In this document: piece after piece, positions 1-9,673 of the stretch | How positions within the stretch are numbered: the stretch's first letter is position 1 | Layout of the letters: the number at the start of each line of letters is the position of its first letter | Assembly: GCF_030758615.1 (NCBI RefSeq) | Contig: NZ_CP132381.1 | Coordinates: forward strand, 992,001 to 1,056,000 | DNA from: Gilliamella apis | GTDB lineage: Bacteria; Pseudomonadota; Gammaproteobacteria; Enterobacterales; Orbaceae | Reading direction: 5' to 3' | Length of the DNA stretch: 64,000 bases | Made by a program: the position numbers and the translations under genes | Notes under the pieces: generated by a model | What the model saw: the letters and a program-made list of their open reading frames with translations, nothing else | What the model was told of the DNA's origin: nothing | Database searches by the model: none

Positions 1-829
1 ATAGCCGAAGCTGTTGCTCAAGCTAAAAAATCAGATGTTGTTGTGGTTTTTGTTGGCGAAGCACAAGGCATGGCACATGAATCATCAAGTCGAACCGATC
101 TCTGATCTTCAAGCTAGTCAAAAACGATTAATTAAAGCATTAAAAGCTACTGGTAAACCACTGATTATTGCTTTAATGAATGGCCGTCCACTTACTGTGA
201 AAGAAGAATATCAGCAAGCTGATGCTATGCTTGAAACTTGGTTTTTGGGTACTGAAGGGGGAAATGCTGTGGCCGATGTGCTGTTTGGTGATTATAATCC
301 GTCAGCTAAATTACCTATGTCTTTTCCAGATAATGTTGGCCAGATCCCTGTTTATTATAGCCATTTAAAAACTGGTCGACCACATGGTACAGTTAATATG
401 GGTAAATACACAACGTCTTACTTTGATAGCCCGAATGAGCCTTTATTTCCATTTGGTTTTGGCTTAAGTTATACTGATTTTACTATTGATTTTTCATTAT
501 CAAAAACTGAAATGTCACCAAATGGGGAAATTGAAGTTATTGCTAATGTGGAAAATACTGGTGAAAGAGAAGGTGCACAAGTGGTGCAGTTCTATTTGCA
601 AGATGTGACAGCATCAGTAAGCCGACCGGTAAAAGAGTTAATTGGTTTTGAATCTATTACTCTTAAACCGCATGAAAAAGGTCAAGTAAAATTTGTTATC
701 AAATATGACATGTTAAAATTCTGGAATGATAAAATGCAATATGTTGCAGAACCTGGTAAATTTAATGTGTTTGTAGGTGCGGATTCTACAACTAAAGATA
801 AGCAAACATTTACTTTACTTGATAATTAA
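1..829 (+). pseudogene. bglX: Periplasmic beta-glucosidase (GH3), 3' part, frameshifted
   Basis: This is the C-terminal part of a BglX-type glycoside hydrolase family 3 enzyme; the 5' part lies outside the window. Frame 1 from base 1 reads a conserved BglX segment (VGEAQGMAHE, then SSRTDL) and hits TGA at 103-105. The homology continues one frame over, from about base 104, with DLQASQKRLIKALKATGKP, then TEGGNAVADVLFGDYNPS, the PFGFGLSYT motif and a fibronectin-III-like C-terminal domain ending at 829. Between the conserved RTD and LI there are 28 bases where E. coli BglX has nine codons, so one extra base (near CTCTG at 100-104) explains the break. It is either a real frameshift mutation or a consensus error. 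The ATG at 14 is not a real start. Confidence 0.85.
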
Positions 830-841
830 AGTTAGCATTTT

Positions 842-865
842 CCGTCGACTTTGGTCGGCGGTTTT
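842..865 (+). terminator. Rho-independent terminator after bglX
   Basis: The stem CCGTCGAC / GTCGGCGG (8 bp, one G-T wobble) with loop TTTG is followed by TTTT. It sits 13 bases after the bglX stop codon and ends just before btsS. Confidence 0.75.
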
Positions 866-882
866 GTGCCGTGGTTATTGTT

Positions 883-2577
883 ATGTTTGAGTTTGATCTT
901 GTACTACAGCTTTTACAGCAGATGTGCGTGTATTTGGTTATTGCTTATTTGTTAAGTAAAACCCCAATTGTTATTCCTTTAATGCAAGTCACCATCCATT
1001 TACCTCATAAATTAGTCTGTTATTTTATTTTTTCTTTATTTTGCATTATGGGTAGCTATTTTGGTTTACATATTGAAGATACTATTGCGAATACTCGTGC
1101 TATTGGCGCTATTTTAGGAGGGTTGCTTGGTGGTCCAGTAGTAGGCCTTTTAGTTGGCTTAACTGGTGGTATTCATCGTTATACATTAGGTGGTATTACA
1201 GCTGAAAGTTGTATGTTATCGACTATCTTGACAGGTTTAATTAGTGGGCTATTTCACTATACCTTAATGAAAAGAGGTCGAATTGATTTAGTCTATAATC
1301 CATTTTTAGTCGGAGTATTAGGTGTTTTGGTTGAATCGTTAGAAATGATTCAAGTACTATTAATATCGAGACCTTTTGATGTTGTTCTACATGCAGTGCG
1401 TAGTATTGCTGCACCGATGATTGTTGCTAATAGTATTGGCGCTGCAATGTTTATGCGAATTTTACTAGATAGACGGGCGATTTTTGAACGTTATACATCG
1501 GCTTTTTCTGCCAAGGCTCTTAAAATCGCAGTGAGTACTGAAGGTCTATTGCGCGAAGGCTTCAATCAAGAAAATAGTACTAAAGTTGCAGAAATTATTT
1601 ATCAACAATTAGATATTGGCGCTGTAGCTATAACAGATAGAGAAAAAATTCTTGCTTTTATTGGGGTAGGTGACGATCATCATCTACCTGGTACTCAAAT
1701 TACTTCAAATGTTACTTTAGAAGCAATTGAGCAAAATGATGTTAAATATCTTGATGGTACACATCAACCTTATCAATGTTCAATCAATAAAAATTGTCGT
1801 TTAGGTGCAACTTTGGTTATTCCTCTGCGTGGTGAAAATAATAATGTAGTTGGTACTATTAAACTTTATGAAGGTAAAAATACATTATTTAGCTCAATAA
1901 ATAGAACTTTAGGTGAAGGTATTGCCAGCTTGTTATCTGCGCAAATATTGGCCGGGCAAAATGAGTACTACAAACAGTTATTGTCTAAAACTGAGATTAA
2001 ACTACTACATGCCCAAGTAAATCCTCACTTCTTATTTAATGCCTTAAATACTTTACTGGCTATTATTAGGCGTGATAAAGAACAAGCATCGCAATTAGTG
2101 CAAAACTTATCAACTTTTTTCCGTAAAAACTTAAAACGTACTGATGAAATAGTAACGTTAAGAGATGAAATAGAGCATGTAAATGCTTACCTACAGATCG
2201 AAAAAATGCGTTTTATGGAGCAGTTAAGTATAAATTTTGATATTCCTGAACAACTCGAATATGCGCAATTACCAGCATTTTCATTACAACCAATTGTGGA
2301 AAATGCCATTAAACATGGTACATCACAATTAATTAGTCAAGGAGAAGTAACGATTAGAGCCTATGAAAATGATCTGACTTTAATTTTAGAGGTTATTGAT
2401 AATGCAGGTAATTATCGAGAAAATAAAAAAGATAATAAAGGGCTTGGTCTTAATTTAGTAGATAAACGAATTAAGATCCGCTATGGTGAAAACTATGGTA
2501 TAAAGATAATCTGTAAACCAGACGAATATACAAATGTAATGTTATCTTTGCCTTTGCTAGAGGATGTCGTAGTTTAA
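883..2577 (+). CDS. btsS: Pyruvate-sensing histidine kinase BtsS (LytS family)
   Basis: BtsS (formerly YehU) is the membrane sensor kinase of the BtsS/BtsR system, which senses extracellular pyruvate in E. coli. The N-terminal 210 residues hold the 5TMR-LYT membrane domain (LPHK, GLHIEDTIANTRAIGA, GGLLGGPVVGLLVG). A GAF-like domain follows at about 220-360, then the His_kinase/HATPase part with HAQVNPHFLFNALNT (phospho-acceptor His382) and the N-box IVENAIKHG. I start at ATG 883 (564 aa, MFEFDLVLQLLQQMC, close to the E. coli start). A GTG at 871 would add four residues, and neither start has a clear Shine-Dalgarno. The stop overlaps the btsR start (TAATG), so the two are translationally coupled. 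Confidence 0.93.
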   Translation: MFEFDLVLQLLQQMCVYLVIAYLLSKTPIVIPLMQVTIHLPHKLVCYFIFSLFCIMGSYFGLHIEDTIANTRAIGAILGGLLGGPVVGLLVGLTGGIHRYTLGGITAESCMLSTILTGLISGLFHYTLMKRGRIDLVYNPFLVGVLGVLVESLEMIQVLLISRPFDVVLHAVRSIAAPMIVANSIGAAMFMRILLDRRAIFERYTSAFSAKALKIAVSTEGLLREGFNQENSTKVAEIIYQQLDIGAVAITDREKILAFIGVGDDHHLPGTQITSNVTLEAIEQNDVKYLDGTHQPYQCSINKNCRLGATLVIPLRGENNNVVGTIKLYEGKNTLFSSINRTLGEGIASLLSAQILAGQNEYYKQLLSKTEIKLLHAQVNPHFLFNALNTLLAIIRRDKEQASQLVQNLSTFFRKNLKRTDEIVTLRDEIEHVNAYLQIEKMRFMEQLSINFDIPEQLEYAQLPAFSLQPIVENAIKHGTSQLISQGEVTIRAYENDLTLILEVIDNAGNYRENKKDNKGLGLNLVDKRIKIRYGENYGIKIICKPDEYTNVMLSLPLLEDVVV

Positions 2578-3296
2578 TGTTAAATGTGATTATTGTTGAT
2601 GATGAATTACTTGCTCGCGAAAATTTACGTTGTTTGCTAGACAACGATAGCCAAATTAATATTGTCGCAGAATGTAATAATGCAATGGATGCTATACGTG
2701 AAATTCATCGGTTAGCGCCTGATGTTGTTTTTCTTGATATTCAAATGCCGAAGATAAATGGTCTTGAAATGTTATCAATGCTTGATCCACAAACTATGCC
2801 TCATATTGTTTTTTTAACTGCTTATAGTGAGTTTGCTGTAAAAGCCTTTGAAGAACAAGCTTTTGATTACCTATTAAAACCTATTGAACAAGATAGGCTA
2901 AATAAAACATTAAGCCGCTTACACAAAAAATGTCCTGTAGCTGATATAAATCAATTATCAGGCATTGATCAACAGTTAAAATATATACCTTGTATTGGTC
3001 ATAATCGAATTTATTTACTATCTAATGATGATGTTTTTTATATTTCATCTAAAGTCTGTGGTATTTATGTTTTTAATCAAAATAATAATGAATATTTTAC
3101 TGAACTGACACTAAAAACGTTAGAAGATAAAACCTCGCTTATTCGTTGCCATAGACAATATTTAGTTAATTTAAAAAAGTTAAAAGAGATTCGTTTTAAT
3201 GAAGCAGGTAGTGTTGATATTATTTTAAATAATGATGTTGCTGTGCCTGTGAGTCGTCGATATTTAAAATCGCTTAAAGAGATATTAGGACTATAA
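2577..3296 (+). CDS. btsR: LytTR response regulator BtsR
   Basis: BtsR (formerly YehT) is the response regulator partner of BtsS. The receiver domain (about 1-115) has the acidic pair D8/D9, phospho-acceptor D54 in VFLDIQMPKINGLEML, T83 in FLTAYSEFA, and K102 in LLKPI. The C-terminal LytTR DNA-binding domain (about 138-239) contains IRCHRQYLVNLKKL and VPVSRRYLKSLKE. The 239-residue length equals the E. coli protein. It overlaps btsS by one base. The adjacent downstream gene is btsT, the regulator's known target in E. coli, and a matching binding site lies between them at 3331-3359. Confidence 0.94.
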   Translation: MLNVIIVDDELLARENLRCLLDNDSQINIVAECNNAMDAIREIHRLAPDVVFLDIQMPKINGLEMLSMLDPQTMPHIVFLTAYSEFAVKAFEEQAFDYLLKPIEQDRLNKTLSRLHKKCPVADINQLSGIDQQLKYIPCIGHNRIYLLSNDDVFYISSKVCGIYVFNQNNNEYFTELTLKTLEDKTSLIRCHRQYLVNLKKLKEIRFNEAGSVDIILNNDVAVPVSRRYLKSLKEILGL

Positions 3297-3330
3297 TCAT
3301 TTTATCTGGGTTTATTTCATCTATAGAGAT

Positions 3331-3359
3331 ACCGTTTACCAACCATTTTTAACCACTCA
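3331..3359 (+). promoter_or_regulatory. Predicted BtsR binding site upstream of btsT
   Basis: Two direct half-sites, ACCGTTTA (3331-3338) and ACCACTCA (3352-3359), are separated by exactly 13 bases. The E. coli YehT/BtsR site in front of yjiY/btsT is known as two direct repeats of ACC(G/A)CT(C/T)A with a 13-bp spacer. The second half matches fully and the first at 7 of 8 positions. The site lies about 225 bases before the btsT ATG, so a long 5' leader or a distal promoter is implied. Confidence 0.68.
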
Positions 3360-3582
3360 TATAGTCGTTTCAACCTGTAACTAAATTTCCTATACCATTC
3401 AATTAACTAAAAAATTACTATACCCTTGAGCATAAAGTAAGCTTTATCTCATGATTCAATACAACCAAATTCAAAAACAATTTGAAGTTAATATCAATAA
3501 ATTTTATCTACCTTTTTAACTATATAATTAAGTTAAAAATTAAATAGATGATATTAATCTTAAAGCGATAAAGAGAATTATT

Positions 3583-5730
3583 ATGAATAATAGAATACTA
3601 AAGCATATACCTTGGGTTATTCTTGCTATCGTTGGTGCATGCTGTTTAGCTGTCATCGCACTACGTCGAGGGGAACATATTAGTGCATTGTGGATTGTTG
3701 CTGCTGCAGTGTCCGTTTATCTCGTTGCTTATCGATATTATAGTTTATATATCGCCAATAAAGTAATGCAGTTAGATCCGACACGAGCGACACCGGCAGT
3801 TATCAATAATGATGGCTTAAATTATGTTCCAACCAATAAATATGTCTTATTTGGACACCATTTTGCGGCAATAGCCGGTGCTGGACCGCTTGTAGGCCCT
3901 GTACTTGCAGCACAAGTAGGTTATTTACCGGGTACTCTATGGTTATTGGCTGGTGTGGTATTTGCTGGTGCAGTACAAGACTTTATGGTGCTATTTTTAT
4001 CATCACGCCGTAAAGGGGCTTCATTAGGTGAAATGATAAAAGATGAAATGGGACCAATTCCTGGAACAATTGCCTTATTTGGTTGTTTCTTAATCATGCT
4101 AATTATTTTAGCTGTATTGGCATTGATTGTTGTTAACGCATTAGCTGAAAGTCCTTGGGGCGTATTTACTGTTTGTTCTACCGTGCCAATCGCATTATTT
4201 ATGGGTATTTATATGCGATACCTCCGACCGGGTCGTGTTTTAGAGGTTTCAATAATTGGTATTGTATTACTCATCTTATCTATCTGGTTTGGTGGTGTTA
4301 TTGCTCATGACCCATATTGGGGACCAGCATTAACTTTCAAAGCAACCACGATTACTTTTACTTTAGTTGGTTATGCCTTAGTTTCTGCGATGTTGCCTGT
4401 ATGGTTAATTTTAGCACCGCGTGATTATCTCGCCACTTTCTTAAAAATTGGTGTAATTGTTGGTTTAGCTATTGGTATTGTTATTTTAAATCCTGATTTA
4501 AAAATGCCAGATGTAACTAAATATGTGGATGGCACAGGCCCTGTTTGGAAAGGTTCTTTATTCCCATTCTTATTTATTACTATTGCTTGTGGCGCCGTTT
4601 CTGGTTTCCACGCCTTAATTTCATCAGGTACAACACCAAAATTACTTGCTAATGAAACGGATGCACGTTTTATCGGCTATGGTGCTATGTTAATGGAGTC
4701 TTTCGTGGCTATTATGGCTTTAGTGGCTGCATCAATTATTGAGCCAGGTTTATATTTTGCTATGAATACTCCACCAGCTGCGCTAGGAATAACTATGCCT
4801 GATTTACATAAATTAGGTACTGGCGATGCGGCGATGATAATGTCTCAACTACAAGATGTGACAGCACATGCTGCGGCTACAGTTAGTTCGTGGGGATTTG
4901 TGATTTCACCTGAGCAAATTTTACAAACAGCCAAAGATATTGGCGAACCATCAGTATTAAATCGTGCCGGTGGTGCACCAACCTTAGCCGTAGGTATTGC
5001 GCATGTGTTCCATCAAATTCTTCCAGGCGCAAATATGGGCTTCTGGTATCACTTTGGTATCTTATTTGAAGCACTATTTATTCTAACAGCGCTTGATGCA
5101 GGAACTCGTTCTGGACGATTCATGTTGCAAGACTTATTAGGTAACTTTGTACCATTCTTGAAAAAAACCGATTCACTTATTGCTGGCTTTATTGGTACTT
5201 TAGGATGTGTTGGTTTATGGGGATATCTACTTTACCAAGGTGTGGTTGATCCATTAGGTGGTGTTAAGAGCTTATGGCCATTATTTGGTATTTCAAATCA
5301 AATGCTAGCAGCCGTAGCATTAGTATTAGCTACAGTTGTATTAATTAAAATGAAACGAGCTCAATTTGTTTGGGTGACTATTATTCCTGCCGTTTGGTTA
5401 TTGATTTGTACTACTTGGGCATTAGCACTTAAACTATTTAGTAATGATCCTAATTTAGAAGGATTCTTCTATTTAGCTAATGAGTATAACCGTCGAATTG
5501 CCGAAGGTAGCGAATTAACAGCACAACAAATTGATAATATGCATCATATTGTCATTAATAACTACACTAACGCCGGTTTAAGTATCTTATTCCTAGTGGT
5601 TGTGTATAGCATTATCTTCTTTGGTATTAAAACTGCACTTAAAGTGCGTAATAATAAACAAAGAACTGATAAAGAAACCGCTTATGTGCCTATTCCTGAA
5701 GGTGGTGTTAAAACTACGATGTCACATTAA
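3583..5730 (+). CDS. btsT: Pyruvate:H+ symporter BtsT (CstA family)
   Basis: BtsT (YjiY) is a high-affinity pyruvate/proton symporter of the CstA family in the inner membrane. The 715-residue length matches E. coli. The family signature region GHHFAAIAGAGPLVGPVLAAQVGYLPG is at about 90-116, followed by many hydrophobic segments, SGFHALISSGTTPK at about 340, LDAGTRSGRFMLQD at about 505, and a short charged C-terminal tail. A weak Shine-Dalgarno (AAGAGAA) precedes ATG 3583. It lies directly downstream of btsSR, unlike in E. coli where it is unlinked, with a BtsR-like site in the intergenic region. CstA itself is a paralogue, but the context supports BtsT. Confidence 0.93.
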   Translation: MNNRILKHIPWVILAIVGACCLAVIALRRGEHISALWIVAAAVSVYLVAYRYYSLYIANKVMQLDPTRATPAVINNDGLNYVPTNKYVLFGHHFAAIAGAGPLVGPVLAAQVGYLPGTLWLLAGVVFAGAVQDFMVLFLSSRRKGASLGEMIKDEMGPIPGTIALFGCFLIMLIILAVLALIVVNALAESPWGVFTVCSTVPIALFMGIYMRYLRPGRVLEVSIIGIVLLILSIWFGGVIAHDPYWGPALTFKATTITFTLVGYALVSAMLPVWLILAPRDYLATFLKIGVIVGLAIGIVILNPDLKMPDVTKYVDGTGPVWKGSLFPFLFITIACGAVSGFHALISSGTTPKLLANETDARFIGYGAMLMESFVAIMALVAASIIEPGLYFAMNTPPAALGITMPDLHKLGTGDAAMIMSQLQDVTAHAAATVSSWGFVISPEQILQTAKDIGEPSVLNRAGGAPTLAVGIAHVFHQILPGANMGFWYHFGILFEALFILTALDAGTRSGRFMLQDLLGNFVPFLKKTDSLIAGFIGTLGCVGLWGYLLYQGVVDPLGGVKSLWPLFGISNQMLAAVALVLATVVLIKMKRAQFVWVTIIPAVWLLICTTWALALKLFSNDPNLEGFFYLANEYNRRIAEGSELTAQQIDNMHHIVINNYTNAGLSILFLVVVYSIIFFGIKTALKVRNNKQRTDKETAYVPIPEGGVKTTMSH

Positions 5731-5740
5731 TTAACAGTAA

Positions 5741-5770
5741 ACAGAATGTTAAATTAAAGTAACATTCTGT
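5741..5770 (+). repeat. Perfect 11-bp inverted repeat after btsT
   Basis: ACAGAATGTTA and TAACATTCTGT flank an 8-base loop. It begins ten bases after the btsT stop codon and has no T tract, so it is probably a 3' hairpin that protects or processes the mRNA upstream of the terminator at 5805. Confidence 0.55.
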
Positions 5771-5804
5771 CTGTTTATGAAAATAACTTTCGTACTCCTT
5801 ATTT

Positions 5805-5838
5805 TGCCTAACAATAGTCACTATCGTTAGGCATTTTT
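5805..5838 (+). terminator. Rho-independent terminator of btsT
   Basis: The stem TGCCTAACAATAG / CTATCGTTAGGCA (13 bp, one mismatch) with loop TCA is followed by TTTTT. Confidence 0.85.
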
Positions 5839-5978
5839 TATCACTGATTAAGTAGCTTATTTTTTTATAAAAACGCTTTAATTGAAAAAATAATAATTTA
5901 GAATAATAGACTGTTTTTATAAAAATGATTTAAATTAATTAGGATATTAATTTTACATAATAGTAATAGGAGATAAGG

Positions 5979-7649
5979 ATGTTGGTAAGCAAAAAACGTG
6001 CTTTGTTAAGCGGTTTATTCATATTAGGTTGTGTATTTCAGGTTAATGCAAAAGAAGTTGATGTTGCTATTTTAGCAACGTCAGATGTGCATGGGCGAAT
6101 GTTGCCATGGGATTATGGTACTGACAAAGCAGACTCTTCAGGCTCTTATGCGCAGATTTCTTCGTTTTTAAAGGAGTACCGTTCACTACATGAAAATGTC
6201 ATTGTGGTTGATGCTGGTGATATTATTCAAGATAATCAAATTGAACGATTTCATAATGTGCAAAATCATCCGGCTATTGCGGCATTAAATGCCATGCATT
6301 ATGACATTATGGTACTTGGCAATCATGAATTTAATTTTGGTATGCCGATAGTCGATAAAGTTATTTCTGAATTTAAAGGCCAATCTTTAGCTGCTAATAT
6401 TTATTATAAAGATTCCGGTAAACCTTATTTACCCGCCACAACCATTATTGAGAAAGAAGGTATTAAAATTGGCTTTATTGGTGCAACTACCCCTTTTGTT
6501 CCTGAATACGAGAATAAAACTGGCTATGTAAATCAAATGGAATTTACCATGCCAATACCGGAAATAAAAAAACAAATTGCTAATCTCAAACAACAATCAG
6601 TTGATGCTATTGTTTTAGTTACCCATATGGGATTAGATAATGAAAACAATAAACCTGGTACAGGTGTTGCCGATGTTGCTAATCAATTACCTGAAATTGA
6701 CATAATTATTGCCGGACATAATCATCAAAATATTAGTGAAAAAGTCATTAATAATGTGGTTATTACTGAACCTCATCGCTATGGAACAGTAGTATCGGTG
6801 GTTGATCTTAAATTTGATATTGATGGCAATAAAAAAACCTTAAAAGCAAAAAAATCGCAAACATTACCAGTAAAAACTTATCCAGCTGATCCTGAAATCG
6901 AAAAAATTTATTCACCTTATCATCAACAATTAAGAGAAATTTCTAATCAAGTTATTGGTGAAACAGATAAAGATCTTGTACCACAAGAGATAATACATGG
7001 TATACCAGCGGTTTACTTGCAAGAAAGTGGTTTAACTAATTTACTTAATTCTGTACAAATTTATTATAGCGGTGCGGATGTGACTGCGGTTTTAGTCGAT
7101 AATAAAAAAGCGATATTAAATAAAGGGCCAATCGCTCGCAAAGATATTGCTAACAATTATCAATATACTGCTGGTGAAACCTCTATTTTTGAAGTTACCG
7201 GAAAGGATCTTAAAGATTATATGGAATGGTCAGCGGCATATTTTGCTCAAGTACAACCAACGGATAAAAATTATCAATATGATTCAGTGCGAGGCGCATC
7301 TAAATATATGACTTATGATATGTTTGGTGGCGTTAAATATATTATTGATTTAAGTGAACCAGTAGGAAATCGAATTAAAAATCTAACACTTTTAAATGGT
7401 AAAGTTATTACTGATGATATGAAACTCAAACTAGGTATGAATGCTTATCGTTATGAAATGCTGGTGAAAAAAGGTGGTCCATTAGAAGGGCGCCGAGTCG
7501 AGCCAATTTGGAATTCTCGCACGGCATTAGGTGATGAAGAAGGTACCATTCGTAATATGACCATTAAATATATTACCGATGTGAAGAAAGGTAAGATTAC
7601 CGATGAATCAAATAATAATTGGAAAGTTATTGGTATTGATCCTAAATAA
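5979..7649 (+). CDS. Periplasmic 5'-nucleotidase-family metallophosphoesterase
   Basis: This is a secreted two-domain nucleotidase of the calcineurin-like metallophosphoesterase / 5'-nucleotidase family. It probably removes phosphate from extracellular nucleotides so that the nucleoside can be taken up. A signal peptide (about 1-24, ending VNA) leads to the dinuclear metal site: D36 and H38 (SDVHGR), D81 (DAGD), N115/H116 (GNHEF), H216 (THMG), and H247/H249 (GHNH). The 5_nucleotid_C substrate domain fills about 330-530. At 556 residues it is shorter than CpdB (about 647), and the exact substrate (5'-nucleotide or 2',3'-cyclic nucleotide) cannot be told. Shine-Dalgarno GGAGATAAGG precedes ATG 5979. 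It is probably monocistronic. Confidence 0.87.
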   Translation: MLVSKKRALLSGLFILGCVFQVNAKEVDVAILATSDVHGRMLPWDYGTDKADSSGSYAQISSFLKEYRSLHENVIVVDAGDIIQDNQIERFHNVQNHPAIAALNAMHYDIMVLGNHEFNFGMPIVDKVISEFKGQSLAANIYYKDSGKPYLPATTIIEKEGIKIGFIGATTPFVPEYENKTGYVNQMEFTMPIPEIKKQIANLKQQSVDAIVLVTHMGLDNENNKPGTGVADVANQLPEIDIIIAGHNHQNISEKVINNVVITEPHRYGTVVSVVDLKFDIDGNKKTLKAKKSQTLPVKTYPADPEIEKIYSPYHQQLREISNQVIGETDKDLVPQEIIHGIPAVYLQESGLTNLLNSVQIYYSGADVTAVLVDNKKAILNKGPIARKDIANNYQYTAGETSIFEVTGKDLKDYMEWSAAYFAQVQPTDKNYQYDSVRGASKYMTYDMFGGVKYIIDLSEPVGNRIKNLTLLNGKVITDDMKLKLGMNAYRYEMLVKKGGPLEGRRVEPIWNSRTALGDEEGTIRNMTIKYITDVKKGKITDESNNNWKVIGIDPK

Positions 7650-7706
7650 TCGAATTAGTGTTAGCATTCTTATTGGCTTATTTTTACACTAGTTTTTAGT
7701 AAAAAT

Positions 7707-7774
7707 GATAATTACTGTTATAAGTACTTAAGCACTTTAAATTTTATATTGAAGCTGGATTAACAGTAATTATC
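7707..7774 (+). repeat. 14-bp inverted repeat after the nucleotidase
   Basis: GATAATTACTGTTA (7707-7720) and TAACAGTAATTATC (7761-7774) are perfect complements around a 40-base loop. A third partial copy, GATAATTAC, is at 7782-7790. It may fold as a 3' mRNA hairpin; there is no T tract. Confidence 0.5.
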
Positions 7775-7857
7775 TTATTATGATAATTACCATGAATTTT
7801 TACTATAGAAGATATTTAATAATCGGTTTATCTGATTGATTATTTTTTATGATAAAC

Positions 7858-7886
7858 AAAAAAATACGAGTCATTGACTCGTATTT
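7858..7886 (-). terminator. Rho-independent terminator of qmcA-ybbJ
   Basis: On the minus strand AAATACGAGT / ACTCGTATTT with a 5-base loop is followed by seven T. It lies ten bases after the ybbJ stop codon. Confidence 0.85.
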
Positions 7887-7896
7887 AATTATTAAT

Positions 7897-8361
7897 TTAT
7901 TTATTGAGTGCTTTTACTTTCAGTATTATGCCCTCAACTGCAACAACCTCAACAGGATGACCTACTTCTAGATCTTGATTACATTTTGCTGACCATGTGC
8001 CGTCTTTGATTTTTACTCGACCTGAACCATTAGTAATGGCTTCGGTAACGATTGTTCTAATGCCAATTAATTCTTGTTGTGGTTGATTAATTTCAACTTT
8101 ACTTGATTTGTTATTATCGCGTTTTTTTAACCAAGCCCACCAAAGATAAGCTGATATTAACGTAAAAATAGCAAACAAAATCCATAAAACAGGCCAAGAC
8201 AGTGGTAAAATCCAAGCAATCAAGCCAACAATAATGGCTGCCATTCCACTCCAAAGTGCATATCCGCCAGTTCCTAATAATTCAGCTATCAGCAAAATAC
8301 CGCCTAAAGCAAAAAATACCCAGTGAGGAGAATCATAAATAACCATTAAAAAATCTGTCAT
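7897..8361 (-). CDS. ybbJ: NfeD-like membrane protein YbbJ
   Basis: This small NfeD-family protein is the usual partner of the stomatin-like protein QmcA. Two or three hydrophobic segments fill residues 10-75 (WVFFALGGILLIAELLG, ALWSGMAAIIVGLIAWILP, LWILFAIFTLISAYLWW). A soluble OB-fold-like domain follows at about 95-150 (IGIRTIVTEAI, GRVKIKDGTWSAKC, VEVVAVEG), typical of short NfeD1b proteins. The 154-residue length is usual. It lies 92 bases downstream of qmcA on the same strand, the E. coli arrangement, so the two are very likely co-transcribed. The role is presumed to be membrane-microdomain assembly or quality control. Confidence 0.9.
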   Translation of the reverse strand: MTDFLMVIYDSPHWVFFALGGILLIAELLGTGGYALWSGMAAIIVGLIAWILPLSWPVLWILFAIFTLISAYLWWAWLKKRDNNKSSKVEINQPQQELIGIRTIVTEAITNGSGRVKIKDGTWSAKCNQDLEVGHPVEVVAVEGIILKVKALNK

Positions 8362-8453
8362 TGGTTGTTACCTATTATTAATTAAATTATATTTCCAATC
8401 ATCTCTCAAACCAATTTATTATCAGTTAGGGATATGATTTTGCTAAACTTAGT

Positions 8454-9362
8454 CTATTTAGTATTTTTGATTAATTCGGCAATACCACCAATGCTACCCA
8501 TTAGACTTGAAGCATCAAGCGGCATCATCACAACTTTACTGTTATCTGAAGCACCGATTTGTTGTAACGCTTCAGTATATTTTTGCGCAACAAAGTAGTT
8601 GATAGCATTAATATTACCTGCTGCAATAGCGTCCGAAACCATTTGTGTTGCTTTAGCTTCTGCTTCGGCCGCACGTTCACGTGCTTCAGCTTGTAAAAAT
8701 GCTGCTTGTTTTTCACCTTCAGCTTTTAAAATTTCTGACTGTTTTTCACCTTCAGAACGTAAAATAGCTGCTTGACGGATACCTTCCGCTTCAAGGATTT
8801 CCGCACGTTTATTACGTTCAGCTTTCATTTGTGCATTCATGGCTGCAATTAGTTCTGCCGGTGGTCGAACGTCACGAATTTCAATACGAGTAATTTTTAT
8901 TCCCCATGGGCTAGTTGCATCATCGACAATACTAAGTAGTTTTGAGTTAATATGGTCACGTTGTGATAACATCTCATCTAGTTCCATACTACCAAGTACT
9001 GTACGGATATTTGTCATCATCAGATTAATAACAGCACGCTCAAGTTGGTTAACTTGGTAAGCTGCTCTTGCTGCTTCTTGTACTTGTATAAAGCAAACTG
9101 CGTCAATTTGTACATTTGCATTATCTTTAGAAATAACTTCTTGAGATGGGATATCAAGCACTTGTTCCATCATATTAATTTTACGGCCCACACCATCCAT
9201 AAAAGGAATAATAATATTTAAGCCCGGTTCTAAGGTATGAGTGTATTTACCGAAACGCTCGATAGTATATTGGTATCCTTGCGGAACAATAGTGATGGTT
9301 TTAAAAACAGTAACTAAAGCAAGTAAAACGATTACTGCTATAAAAATATAAAATATAGGCAT
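8454..9362 (-). CDS. qmcA: SPFH/stomatin-like protein QmcA
   Basis: QmcA (YbbK) is an inner-membrane SPFH protein implicated in membrane quality control alongside FtsH-HflKC in E. coli. A single N-terminal membrane segment (about 1-20) is followed by the SPFH domain (about 20-190: [46 protein letters not shown]). A long alanine/glutamate-rich coiled coil follows (about 175-240), with repeated AEGEKQ and SEGEKQ units. The C-terminus ([14 protein letters not shown]) matches the conserved tail. Length (302 aa) is normal. It is the first gene of the qmcA-ybbJ pair. Confidence 0.94.
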   Translation of the reverse strand: MPIFYIFIAVIVLLALVTVFKTITIVPQGYQYTIERFGKYTHTLEPGLNIIIPFMDGVGRKINMMEQVLDIPSQEVISKDNANVQIDAVCFIQVQEAARAAYQVNQLERAVINLMMTNIRTVLGSMELDEMLSQRDHINSKLLSIVDDATSPWGIKITRIEIRDVRPPAELIAAMNAQMKAERNKRAEILEAEGIRQAAILRSEGEKQSEILKAEGEKQAAFLQAEARERAAEAEAKATQMVSDAIAAGNINAINYFVAQKYTEALQQIGASDNSKVVMMPLDASSLMGSIGGIAELIKNTK

Positions 9363-9673
9363 AGATCAAAATCTCTAATTTTTATTGTGAATTTAAATGT
9401 AAAGATTATTTTAATCGGTATGAGGTAATTTGACAAACTATTAATTGATATAACTATATGAAATTAAAATAGCTTCTTGTGTTCAGTCTATTTATGGACA
9501 TAAACATATTTATAACAAAGTTATTTAAAATAATATTTATTAACAAAATATTTTCGTATTTTATTTAACTGTTGATAAAATCAAATAACTCAAAAAATAA
9601 CCAAATATTATTAACAGTGCAAGACCTTAACTACTATTAATTGAAGATAAAAATAATGAAAAAAGGGATTGAA

